A stretch of DNA of 64,000 nt from IMG/VR virus record IMGVR_UViG_3300025603_000009, positions 1 to 64,000 of that record; one strand, given 5' to 3'. Below are positions 55,965-61,954 of this stretch, in pieces (the first letter of the stretch is position 1; every line of letters starts with the position of its first letter). The notes beneath the pieces are model-generated. The model did no database searches, was not told where the DNA came from, and saw only the letters and a list, made by a program, of their open reading frames with translations. The position numbers and the translations under genes are program-made. The DNA comes from a virus.

Positions 55965-56283
55965 AGTATTCTCTAAATATATTTAAATGATGCTTTCTTA
56001 AATATGTAATGTGAGTATTATGTTTAATATTATAATCAATTTCATCAGGAGTTAATTTATTCTCCATTAATTCCTTATACTTATAAATTAAATAACCATC
56101 ACTATTAAATTGGAATCTTCCCAACTTAGCTAAATCAACAGACTCTTTACATTTTAAACATTTAGCAACTTCATTATAATATTTAATTAAAGTAGCTTTA
56201 ATTACAACAGTAGATACGTCAACATCATGTTCACGTTTCACATCTCTATTTATTGCATTAAGTATATCTACTTCATTATTCAT
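55957..56283 (-). CDS. IHF/HU-like small DNA-binding protein candidate (108 aa)
   Basis: First gene of the late block. The N-terminal charged helix (KREHDVDVSTVVIKATLIKY) and the central VDLAKLGRFQFNSDG resemble the dimerisation helix and beta hairpin start (family pattern VxLxxFGxF) of HU/IHF proteins; crAss-like genomes encode IHF subunits near the terminase. The C-terminus is not typical of HU, having a basic aromatic tail (ITYLRKHHLNIFREYYG). If correct, it bends DNA during packaging, replication or late transcription. It diverges from the + strand gene at 56358 by a 74-base gap that must hold promoters for both directions. Confidence 0.45.
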   Translation of the reverse strand: MNNEVDILNAINRDVKREHDVDVSTVVIKATLIKYYNEVAKCLKCKESVDLAKLGRFQFNSDGYLIYKYKELMENKLTPDEIDYNIKHNTHITYLRKHHLNIFREYYG

Positions 56284-56357
56284 ACTATAAATATACGATT
56301 TATATTTGCTAATTACAAATATTATATGTATCTTAAAGTAGATAAAATCTCAATGTT

Positions 56358-56657
56358 ATGGAGAATTTTGATCATATTGTAGAACAAATTAGTTATAATA
56401 CTAATTGGATAAAAACACTTATAGTTCCTAAAGATGAACTAATAAACTTTCATGCTGTATTTTATAATTTTAATATAAATATAGTAGCATCTAGTAGACT
56501 TACTAATATGAATCAATTTGCACCTATTATAATGTCTGCTAAAACTATAATTAAAGAAGATGTTGATTTTGCCGCTACTCGCGCTTTATTAACTACTGCA
56601 TATCATAGTCAAATGTCTGAAGGTAATCTTTTATATAAACAAGTTTTATTTAATTAA
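56358..56657 (+). CDS. Hypothetical protein (99 aa), first gene of right + block
   Basis: Divergent from the late block. The sequence is unremarkable alpha/beta (YNTNWIKTLIVPKDELINFH, NFNINIVASSRLTNMNQFAP). The gap upstream carries TATATTTG (56301-56308), which matches the -7 box TAnnTTTG of Bacteroidota promoters, but no matching -33 element, so promoter assignment is weak. The gene is followed at once by a long structured non-coding region. Function unknown. Confidence 0.55.
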   Translation: MENFDHIVEQISYNTNWIKTLIVPKDELINFHAVFYNFNINIVASSRLTNMNQFAPIIMSAKTIIKEDVDFAATRALLTTAYHSQMSEGNLLYKQVLFN

Positions 56658-56700
56658 AAATACTAGTTTCATAGCTGGTGATTTGTGTTTTAAGTTGTCT

Positions 56701-56843
56701 AAGTTAGAGGGGGAAGTAGTGACTCCCCCTTATACTTAACTCACTACTATGAATTATGAGTATCTCATATATGAGGGTATATGAGGGTATATGAGTGGTT
56801 TTGGTTAACAAGAAAAGATGGTGGAAACGTTCACCATCTTTTT
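56701..56843 (+). ncRNA. Pseudoknot RNA ending in an intrinsic terminator
   Basis: The stem GGGGGA (56709-56714) / TCCCCC (56724-56729) has loop AGTAGTGA (56715-56722) that is the exact 8-nt complement of TCACTACT (56741-56748), an H-type pseudoknot. Three near-copies of ATATGAGGGT (56769-56798) and the palindrome CTCATATATGAG (56764-56775) follow. A strong terminator (56814-56843) ends it: stem GATGGTG with CACCATC and A/T extensions, then TTTTTC. No ORF covers it. It could be a separate small RNA or the 3' region of the 56358 gene's mRNA. The fold is seen; the function is unknown. Confidence 0.5.
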
Positions 56844-56937
56844 CTTTTACATACTTATTCAAAGGCGCAACTAAATAATAATGTAATATAAATTAGGTAT
56901 TTTAATAAATATAACTTAACTTGTATATCTAGTTTAA

Positions 56938-57087
56938 AGAGTATGTCCGTACTCTATAAGTGCTGTCTAACACGAATACTATTAAACGTAGTAGTATTTT
57001 GTTTACTATTTATTATGTGGTTTTGTCATGATTTTTCCACATACATGAAAAAGGTTATAAAGTTTAATACTTTGTAGCCTTTTTTTG
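56938..57087 (+). ncRNA. Three-hairpin RNA ending in a strong terminator
   Basis: Successive hairpins are AGAGTA/TACTCT (56938-56955), GTG/CAC at 56960-56973, and AATACTA/TAGTATT (56975-56998). They are followed by a 16-bp stem with two G-U pairs (57048-57063 with 57069-57084), loop TTAAT and T8. No plausible ORF lies between the previous terminator and this one, so a non-coding transcript is the simplest reading. Promoter not located. Confidence 0.45.
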
Positions 57088-57338
57088 TGTCTTATATATT
57101 TATATAAATACTAATATGGATGGGACTTAAAAAAATTATATAAATTATATTATAAATGTTGTTAGTTCGCTTTATGTTTGTAGTCGCATTGTTTGTATAC
57201 CCCCGTATGTACATATGATTACTAAGTGTACTACCCACCTTGATTCAACCCCCCTTACTTATTTTTGACATGAAAGTACCCGTGGGTATTCGAGCGTCAT
57301 CACTATTTATTCACATTATCTTAATACACACAAATCTT
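57088..57338 (+). promoter_or_regulatory. Leader of the codon-biased 201-aa gene
   Basis: A 251-base A/T-rich leader with short palindromes, TATGTACATA (57206-57215) and TACCC-GT-GGGTA (57277-57288), and a TATGTTTG (57173-57180) that matches the Bacteroidota -7 box TAnnTTTG. A frame opens upstream at a TTG (57240), but its first 33 residues look unlike the rest of the protein. I therefore treat this as untranslated leader. Promoter placement is tentative. Confidence 0.35.
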
Positions 57339-57944
57339 ATGAATACTTTTACCATTACTAACGTGCGTCTGTTACCTCAGATTGGAACTAACGCGCCTGC
57401 TATGATTATTGATGTTGCTAACCATACTACTGGTATTTACCGTAGTGAGAAGGTGGCACTGATTGACCTTCGTGATGCAGGCATCACTGCTACTAGATTA
57501 GCTGACGTTGAACTCGTTGAACTACGTGAACGCTTCATTGGCGGTAGAGTTAGTGGAGACATTATCTTCCACAATGCTGGTAGCACATACATTGCTGATG
57601 CAAACTCTACTGCTGTCGTTAGCGGTGCTGTCGAAGTTGGTGCTACACTCAAACGTAAGGCTGACCAATTTCGTGTTGAACGCTTTCTTACCATCTCCCG
57701 TAGTGATAACGCGATGCTGCGTTCTGCTATTGCAAAGGAAGCTGGTCAGGCAATGGCACAGCTATGCGGAGGGTTTGTTCCTTCTGCTAACGTTGGTGCT
57801 AGTGCGCAACCAGCATTAGAGGTTGGCGGTAATCATCCTGATGAAGATGATACTGTTGATGGTGACGCTGAAGAAGCTACTGAAGAAGCTACTGAAGAAG
57901 CTACTGCTCCTGTTGGACGTAGAAGCCGTCGCAAGACAGCATAA
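57339..57944 (+). CDS. Codon-biased 201-aa protein with acidic repeat tail, unknown
   Basis: I chose ATG at 57339 (MNTFTITNVRLLPQIGTN) over an upstream TTG because the extra N-terminus has different composition and would extend into the leader. G+C and C-ending codons (CGT for Arg, GCT, GAC) are far higher than in adjacent genes, as in a strongly expressed or transferred gene. The N-terminal 150 residues look like a mixed beta/alpha domain (RFIGGRVSGDIIFHNAGSTY). The C-terminus has an acidic tract with three exact copies of the 12-bp unit GAAGAAGCTACT (57870-57905, giving EEATEEATEEAT), then basic RRSRRKTA. Acidic tails occur in single-strand DNA-binding proteins, but I see no proof. A ribozyme follows the stop at once. 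Confidence 0.6.
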   Translation: MNTFTITNVRLLPQIGTNAPAMIIDVANHTTGIYRSEKVALIDLRDAGITATRLADVELVELRERFIGGRVSGDIIFHNAGSTYIADANSTAVVSGAVEVGATLKRKADQFRVERFLTISRSDNAMLRSAIAKEAGQAMAQLCGGFVPSANVGASAQPALEVGGNHPDEDDTVDGDAEEATEEATEEATAPVGRRSRRKTA

Positions 57945-57946
57945 TA

Positions 57947-58018
57947 TGCGAAACGACGATAGTAGCGATACTATCGTCGTCTATCACACGTGATGGTGTG
58001 GTACTGATGAGCAGTCAC
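57947..58018 (+). ncRNA. Type II hammerhead self-cleaving ribozyme
   Basis: All conserved core bases are present in type II order. Stem II strand TGC (57947-57949) is followed by GAAA (57950-57953); stem III is a 12-bp perfect hairpin 57953-57964/57969-57980 with GNRA loop GCGA. Then comes cleavage triplet GUC ending at C57981, stem I TATCACAC/GTGTGGTA (57982-57989/57996-58003, one G-U), core CTGATGA (58004-58010), and GCA (58011-58013) closing stem II. Loop I GTGA (57990-57993) can pair with TCAC (58015-58018) as a pseudoknot, as in type II ribozymes. Predicted cut is after 57981. It starts 3 bases after the TAA of the 201-aa gene and would separate its mRNA from the next. Stem II is only 3 bp, the one weak point. 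Confidence 0.85.
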
Positions 58019-58158
58019 TAATGTACGCATACGTAGTTATTACGTGTGTGTACGTAAGCATAGTCTAATCATACTTACAGCGCGAACACTGTAATGTCTC
58101 AGACTTGTCTCTTTATTAATGTCTTAGAATTAACAACACAAATAATACCACAGAAATT

Positions 58159-58530
58159 ATGATTAAGTTTTCTAAAGTGATTAGAACTATACTACTATCA
58201 ATAGTATTAATAATATTATTCATACAATTGTATGGTGATGTATTCAGTACTACTATGCCAGTATTACTTATGGCTCAATTGATGGCTTGTATTGGTATTG
58301 CATTCATATTCTTTACAGATCATAACGAATATGATGATTGGACTCAAGTAAAACCTAAAGACTGTGATGAATCTCGTAGATATTGCAATGATATAAAATG
58401 TATTAGTGGCAATACTACATTTCTTGGTAGTAGATATGATTCCAGTGATGCAGTTGTATACAAGTATAGGTGTTATGATTGCAATACTACATATGAAATT
58501 GCAGAAGTACGTTTAAGAAAGAGGTTGTAG
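58159..58530 (+). CDS. Two-pass membrane protein with Cys-rich tail (123 aa)
   Basis: Two membrane helices (about residues 8-26 and 33-52) are followed by a cytoplasmic tail with cysteines spaced C-x6-C, C-x4-C and C-x2-C (KDCDESRRYCNDIKC; YRCYDCN), suggestive of a small zinc ribbon. Ends in a basic RLRKRL. Not recognised. The 214-base leader between the upstream stop and this ATG contains the hammerhead ribozyme and further hairpins (ACGTA/TACGT at 58031-58045), so its mRNA may begin at a ribozyme-made 5' end. Confidence 0.55.
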   Translation: MIKFSKVIRTILLSIVLIILFIQLYGDVFSTTMPVLLMAQLMACIGIAFIFFTDHNEYDDWTQVKPKDCDESRRYCNDIKCISGNTTFLGSRYDSSDAVVYKYRCYDCNTTYEIAEVRLRKRL

Positions 58531-59139
58531 ATTAACAATGATAGTAGTATTTGCATGATTAATGATATTGTGCAGATACTACTTGATTTAATACTTATAA
58601 TAATACTAGTATCTTAGCATTGACATTGATCGAAAGAAAACGAATGTGTTAGTGTATATTCATACCATACTAATTAGTATATGTCAATATTTAGTGTATA
58701 TTATATATAAGGTATAGATACATTGACAAGTCTACGTACACATACAATACTATATTCAATAGTATTTGCATACACACAATCCCTAATTATAAGTTTATAC
58801 TATACTTGTACACATAATATAGTGACATATACTCACTGTATTTATGCAATTACTCAAGATAAGCGTATAACTAACAGTATTAGAGTAGCTATTTGCATTA
58901 ATAATAATAATGTATTAATACTATTCACACTATTTATTACTACTTCAGATACTTGAACTAATGATAGTATCAGAGTTTATTATGTATTAACTTTCACAAG
59001 CGTTTCCTTATAACTTTGGAATGTTAGTCTTACTCTTATGCTTTAGTCGGCAATAACATTTATTACAATTAGAAGAAATACCTAGTGTATAGAACAGCAC
59101 ACTAATTGTAGTATTTGTATCATCATAAAAATTAGCATT
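58531..59139 (+). repeat. Non-coding region dense in ATACT/AGTAT inverted repeats
   Basis: This 609-base stretch has no credible gene. It contains a 12-bp hairpin (58544-58555 with 58571-58582, GTAGTATTTGCA/TGCAGATACTAC, one G-U), a 14-bp palindrome ATACTAATTAGTAT (58667-58680), an 8-bp perfect hairpin AATACTAT/ATAGTATT (58746-58766) and GATACT/AGTATC (58948-58971). AGTATTTGCAT occurs twice (about 58546 and 58762). Repeats of this type suit a replication origin, a binding array for a phage protein, or a structured RNA. I cannot choose between these from sequence. Confidence 0.45.
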
Positions 59140-59346
59140 ATGAAACTTAGTATGAAAAGATATACTGTAACTATTAATTTCATTTTTAATAAGACAGGTA
59201 ATGTAAAGAGTATTGTTGAGAATGTAAAAACATTAAAAGAAGCATTGTCTTATAAAGATATACTTGATGAAACTGTATCTACAGCACGTATTAAAAATAA
59301 TGTTACAGGTAGAATTAAATGGTTAATACCTCACACAATTAAATAA
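59140..59346 (+). CDS. Hypothetical basic protein (68 aa)
   Basis: A small basic protein (MKLSMKRYTVTINFIFNKTG) with beta-strand-like N-terminus and a helix. The start context (AAAAATTAGCATTATG) is typical. A second ATG at 59152 is possible. No family recognised. It is followed closely by the next two small genes and is probably expressed with them. Confidence 0.5.
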   Translation: MKLSMKRYTVTINFIFNKTGNVKSIVENVKTLKEALSYKDILDETVSTARIKNNVTGRIKWLIPHTIK

Positions 59347-59358
59347 ATAATAAGAATT

Positions 59359-59526
59359 ATGAGCAAGCGAGTAACAGCAAAGTTTTTACCTGAAGAAAAG
59401 AAAATGAAATTCTTAACAGTATCTAAAGAATACATAGTATTGCGAACAGATGCAGGTGATAATGTATTTATTACAGCCGACGATGGTACTGTTCGTCCTT
59501 ATGCACGTAGTATGTTCGAGAATTAG
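59359..59526 (+). CDS. Hypothetical small protein (55 aa)
   Basis: A 55-residue frame with ATG after ATAAGAATT, reading MSKRVTAKFLPEEKKMKFLT and ending ARSMFEN with TAG. The composition (mixed Lys/Glu, beta-like ITADDGTVRPYA) and the spacing, 12 bases after the previous stop, suggest a real short gene. Function unknown. It is short enough that evidence is limited to context and start signal. Confidence 0.45.
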   Translation: MSKRVTAKFLPEEKKMKFLTVSKEYIVLRTDAGDNVFITADDGTVRPYARSMFEN

Positions 59527-59565
59527 TATCATCATTTCAATTCATTGTTTTAATACCTACAACAG

Positions 59566-59730
59566 ATGAAAAAAATATTAGTATTAGTAGTAGTATCTAT
59601 GATGGTAACATCATGTGTAACTAAACACACAACACAGGGATACAAAAATGTGTGGGAAACTAAAGATGGTAAGATGCGCAAAATGCGTACAACTGAACGT
59701 CCGTTATGTATTGATTCTTGGAAGCCATGA
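59566..59730 (+). CDS. Small lipoprotein (54 aa)
   Basis: It reads MKKILVLVVVSMMVTSCVTK, a lipoprotein signal peptide with lipobox VTSC (Cys17), followed by a short polar tail (THTTQGYKNVWETKDGKMRK). Such short lipoproteins in phages are often outer-membrane spanins (o-spanins) or superinfection-exclusion proteins, but I cannot tell which. Its stop TGA overlaps the next gene's ATG (ATGA). Confidence 0.6.
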   Translation: MKKILVLVVVSMMVTSCVTKHTTQGYKNVWETKDGKMRKMRTTERPLCIDSWKP

Positions 59731-59939
59731 GTGACAACACGAGACATATATGGGAGGGTTGGACAGTCCAAAACTTCATTGATGAACTGGAAATAACTTT
59801 CGGTTATCAAAAGCTAAAAGATCTTAATGCACTAAAAAAATGGTGTATGAGTGAGCAACCATACTACAAAAAGCATATACCAGAAGTGTACAATCACTTC
59901 AAACAAAAGTTTGTGCCTGCGGTTGATATGTGGGACTAA
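59727..59939 (+). CDS. Hypothetical protein coupled to the lipoprotein (70 aa)
   Basis: The start at 59727 (ATGA overlapping the lipoprotein's stop) is preferred over a TTG frame at 59718. The protein has aromatic-rich helices (IWEGWTVQNFIDELEITFGY, CMSEQPYYKKHIPEVYNHF). Translational coupling suggests a joint role with the lipoprotein. I recognise no family; its soluble shape does not look like an i-spanin. Confidence 0.5.
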   Translation: MSDNTRHIWEGWTVQNFIDELEITFGYQKLKDLNALKKWCMSEQPYYKKHIPEVYNHFKQKFVPAVDMWD

Positions 59940-59952
59940 TCATTAAACATTT

Positions 59953-60034
59953 AAAATGTCTCTTTTATGGGCGAGGTTAATAATCCACTTTTAAATAAGC
60001 ATTATTAATAGTGGTTCAAGTCCACTGCATTTTT
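59953..60034 (+). ncRNA. tRNA-like cloverleaf, degenerate or atypical
   Basis: An end-pairing stem AAAATGT (59953-59959) / GCATTTT (60027-60033, one wobble) closes three arms: a D-like arm CTC...GAG with GGG in the loop (59960-59975), an 8-bp arm TTAATAAT/ATTATTAA (59977-59984 with 60001-60008) with a 16-base loop, and an exact T-arm, AGTGG-TTCAAGT-CCACT (60010-60026). The T-arm is canonical. The anticodon arm is not, and bases 8-9 are atypical, so this is not a standard tRNA. It could be a decayed tRNA, a tRNA-like processing signal, or another small RNA. No CCA is encoded. Confidence 0.35.
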
Positions 60035-60187
60035 TATAGTAACTTTCATCCAATTGCGGGTGATTAACCATATCAGATAAACATTGTTATTGCTCAATCT
60101 AGTTATAGAGCCTTTGTTTCTTGTCAAGGTGCAACCTTGTGAGAGTTATTATTTATTTAAGTATTTATAATCATTAAAGAAAAAGAA

Positions 60188-60418
60188 ATGGAAAAAATGC
60201 ACGTTCAAATAAACGAAGAACAACCTCTTGCAGCAATAGAAGAAGTATTAAAAGCAGCAGATGTTGCAAAAATAGACCCTTCTTATCCAAACGAAAAACA
60301 AGTTTTATTAGTTATTTATTCAGATGCTTTTTACTGCACTTATAGACATGATGTAAGACTATTTGACGAGGAATTAACTACATTACCACAACTACTAAAC
60401 ATTTTAAAAGATGCTTAA
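60188..60418 (+). CDS. Hypothetical protein (76 aa)
   Basis: Short protein rich in Glu/Ala/Leu with one beta-like strand (KQVLLVIYSDAFYCTY) and a helical end. No motif recognised. The start context (AAGAAAAAGAAATG) is A-rich. It overlaps the next gene by 8 bases in a different frame. Function unknown; expressed in the same direction as its neighbours. Confidence 0.55.
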   Translation: MEKMHVQINEEQPLAAIEEVLKAADVAKIDPSYPNEKQVLLVIYSDAFYCTYRHDVRLFDEELTTLPQLLNILKDA

Positions 60419-60725
60419 TTTAGGAATAGAACAAATACTAGCATTTTTATTGGGTGTTTTATTTATGTTTACTTGCATATTTGTATCAAGTGTAATTAAC
60501 TACAGACGCAAAAAAGATTCAAGTGAATCTACAAGTACATCAATGGTAGACAGTGTAAATGCAGTTAAAGTACAACAACAGAAAGTTAATTCATTACTAA
60601 TTTCGCCTTTGAATGATGAATTAGTGGGAATACATAAAGATGTAAACTCAACTACATTTGTACAAGACCAAATAATAGAATCTGCAATAGAAGATGTGTT
60701 ATCAAACTACTTACAAAAACTATAA
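60411..60725 (+). CDS. N-terminal membrane protein (104 aa)
   Basis: One membrane helix near the N-terminus (IEQILAFLLGVLFMFTCIFV, about residues 6-27), then a basic stop-transfer turn (NYRRKKDSSE) and a Ser/Gln/Val-rich soluble helix. Fits a small inner-membrane anchored protein facing the cytoplasm. No further function can be assigned. Starts within the end of the 60188 gene. Confidence 0.55.
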   Translation: MLNLGIEQILAFLLGVLFMFTCIFVSSVINYRRKKDSSESTSTSMVDSVNAVKVQQQKVNSLLISPLNDELVGIHKDVNSTTFVQDQIIESAIEDVLSNYLQKL

Positions 60726-60730
60726 ACAAA

Positions 60731-60937
60731 ATGGAACAATCAGAAGAATTAAAAAGATTGTTAGTAGATGCAAGTTATATAGGTGACGGTGCATATGTAA
60801 CTTTAGGAGCATCTGCAATTGAAATAATTGTATTTACTTCAAATGGTATTGATGTACAAAATCAAATACATTTAGATTTAGTAAATCTAACATTAATATC
60901 AGATTTTTATCACTTGCATAATAACGATGTCTTATGA
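60731..60937 (+). CDS. Hypothetical protein (68 aa)
   Basis: A 68-residue acidic/aliphatic protein (KRLLVDASYIGDGAYVTLGA) with alternating hydrophobic strands. No family. Its TGA stop overlaps the next gene's ATG (ATGA), so the two are coupled. Confidence 0.5.
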   Translation: MEQSEELKRLLVDASYIGDGAYVTLGASAIEIIVFTSNGIDVQNQIHLDLVNLTLISDFYHLHNNDVL

Positions 60938-61446
60938 AACCAAGAACAGAACTTTCAATAAACGTATTTTTAAAAGCATTAGAAACAGACACTATTGTAA
61001 AAGGTACGTGTTCAGCTTGTGCAGTAGGTAATATGATAGCAGCAGCAAATTCTGTACGTGTACGTAAACATCCAACACAACAATTTGGTAAGGATATGTT
61101 AAATTACGTAACAGACAACTTTATACCAAACTGGGTACGAGTGTTTGTAACAACACACAAGGGTGTACAACGATATTATCCAGAAAAATTAACAGGTGCA
61201 ATAGAAAAAATGTTACTTAAAACAAATTTTACTATTGACGAATTAAGAATAATTGAACACACATTTGAAACAACTGCTAAACATCATTATCTATCTTATC
61301 CTACATTACATCCAAACATTGTACGTCAAGATATACTCAATGGTTTAATTGCTGTAGTAGAAGAAATGTTATTATTTGACAAATCTACAAAAGATGTTAA
61401 AGATGTATTTACATCTAAAGCTCTATTAATTCCAGTTAATTCTTAA
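60934..61446 (+). CDS. Cys/Gly-motif phage protein, member 1 (170 aa)
   Basis: The N-terminal helix ELSINVFLKALETDT is followed by GTCSACAVGNMIAA at about residues 25-38, a motif in which small-spaced cysteines precede a V-G-x turn. I see the same general pattern in two nearby genes (61955 and 62624). Many unannotated Bacteroidota-phage proteins carry such a C-x-x-x-x-C/G element. The rest is mixed alpha with a His/Tyr-rich segment (TTAKHHYLSYPTLHPN). No biochemical function is known to me. Confidence 0.55.
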   Translation: MKPRTELSINVFLKALETDTIVKGTCSACAVGNMIAAANSVRVRKHPTQQFGKDMLNYVTDNFIPNWVRVFVTTHKGVQRYYPEKLTGAIEKMLLKTNFTIDELRIIEHTFETTAKHHYLSYPTLHPNIVRQDILNGLIAVVEEMLLFDKSTKDVKDVFTSKALLIPVNS

Positions 61447-61448
61447 TT

Positions 61449-61745
61449 ATGAAAAAGCAAGATATAGTAGCCTTAATAAGTAGGCATTGTTTAAAAACTA
61501 CTAATACAAAGAAACACGGATTAGTAGGTTCAGAAATATCTATAAACACTTTTGCTGATGCATTACTTGAAGAATTAGACTTTTCTTCTACACCCATGCA
61601 AAAACTTCACAAGCTGATGGCAGAACATGACGGTGTAGCACTACATCTACGTCATTTATTTGAGAACAAACAGTACGACAGAATATGCTATATTACAGGC
61701 ATTGATGTTGCATATATTCATAAACCAATAGTACCAAAAACATAG
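61449..61745 (+). CDS. Hypothetical helical protein (98 aa)
   Basis: Helical small protein (NTFADALLEELDFSSTPMQK followed by LHKLMAEHDGVALHLRHLF). No recognised motif. It is spaced 2 bases after the previous gene's stop and 4 before the next start, so it belongs to the same operon. Predicted to be soluble. Confidence 0.5.
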   Translation: MKKQDIVALISRHCLKTTNTKKHGLVGSEISINTFADALLEELDFSSTPMQKLHKLMAEHDGVALHLRHLFENKQYDRICYITGIDVAYIHKPIVPKT

Positions 61746-61749
61746 TATT

Positions 61750-61944
61750 ATGCAATGGACACCAACAACAGCATGGATAGATGAATGTGTATTTATGTTA
61801 GTATTTGTTCCAATAGGTATTATTCGCTCTATATGGTATAATGTATCAATATGTTATACTAATATGTATCCACTTAAACATACTCATGTATGTTTATTAA
61901 CACTGCTATTAATTTTTATTCTCGTTTTAACTTTAACCATTTAA
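61750..61944 (+). CDS. Small membrane protein (64 aa)
   Basis: Two hydrophobic segments (CVFMLVFVPIGIIRSIWYNV, then CLLTLLLIFILVLTLTI at the C-terminus) and a short polar linker; probably two membrane passes. No known family. Small hydrophobic early phage proteins often act at the host membrane, but the role here is unassigned. Confidence 0.5.
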   Translation: MQWTPTTAWIDECVFMLVFVPIGIIRSIWYNVSICYTNMYPLKHTHVCLLTLLLIFILVLTLTI

Positions 61945-61954
61945 ATTTTTAATT

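Noticed and set aside
56701-56760. preQ1-type riboswitch or pistol ribozyme
   Set aside because: The pseudoknot geometry is superficially similar, but the conserved bases of those classes are absent.
57240-57338. N-terminal extension of the 201-aa protein from a TTG
   Set aside because: The first 33 residues have different composition and no start context, whereas the ATG at 57339 fits the genome's usual pattern.
58723-58956. 77-residue reading frame in the repeat array
   Set aside because: It starts at TTG, has low-complexity Thr/Ile/Tyr content, and lies inside the inverted-repeat array without a plausible start signal.
56301-59018. Three matches to the Bacteroidota -7 box TAnnTTTG (56301, 57173, 59011)
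   Set aside because: None has a matching -33 element at the right distance, and such 8-mers are expected by chance in this A+T-rich DNA; kept only as weak hints.
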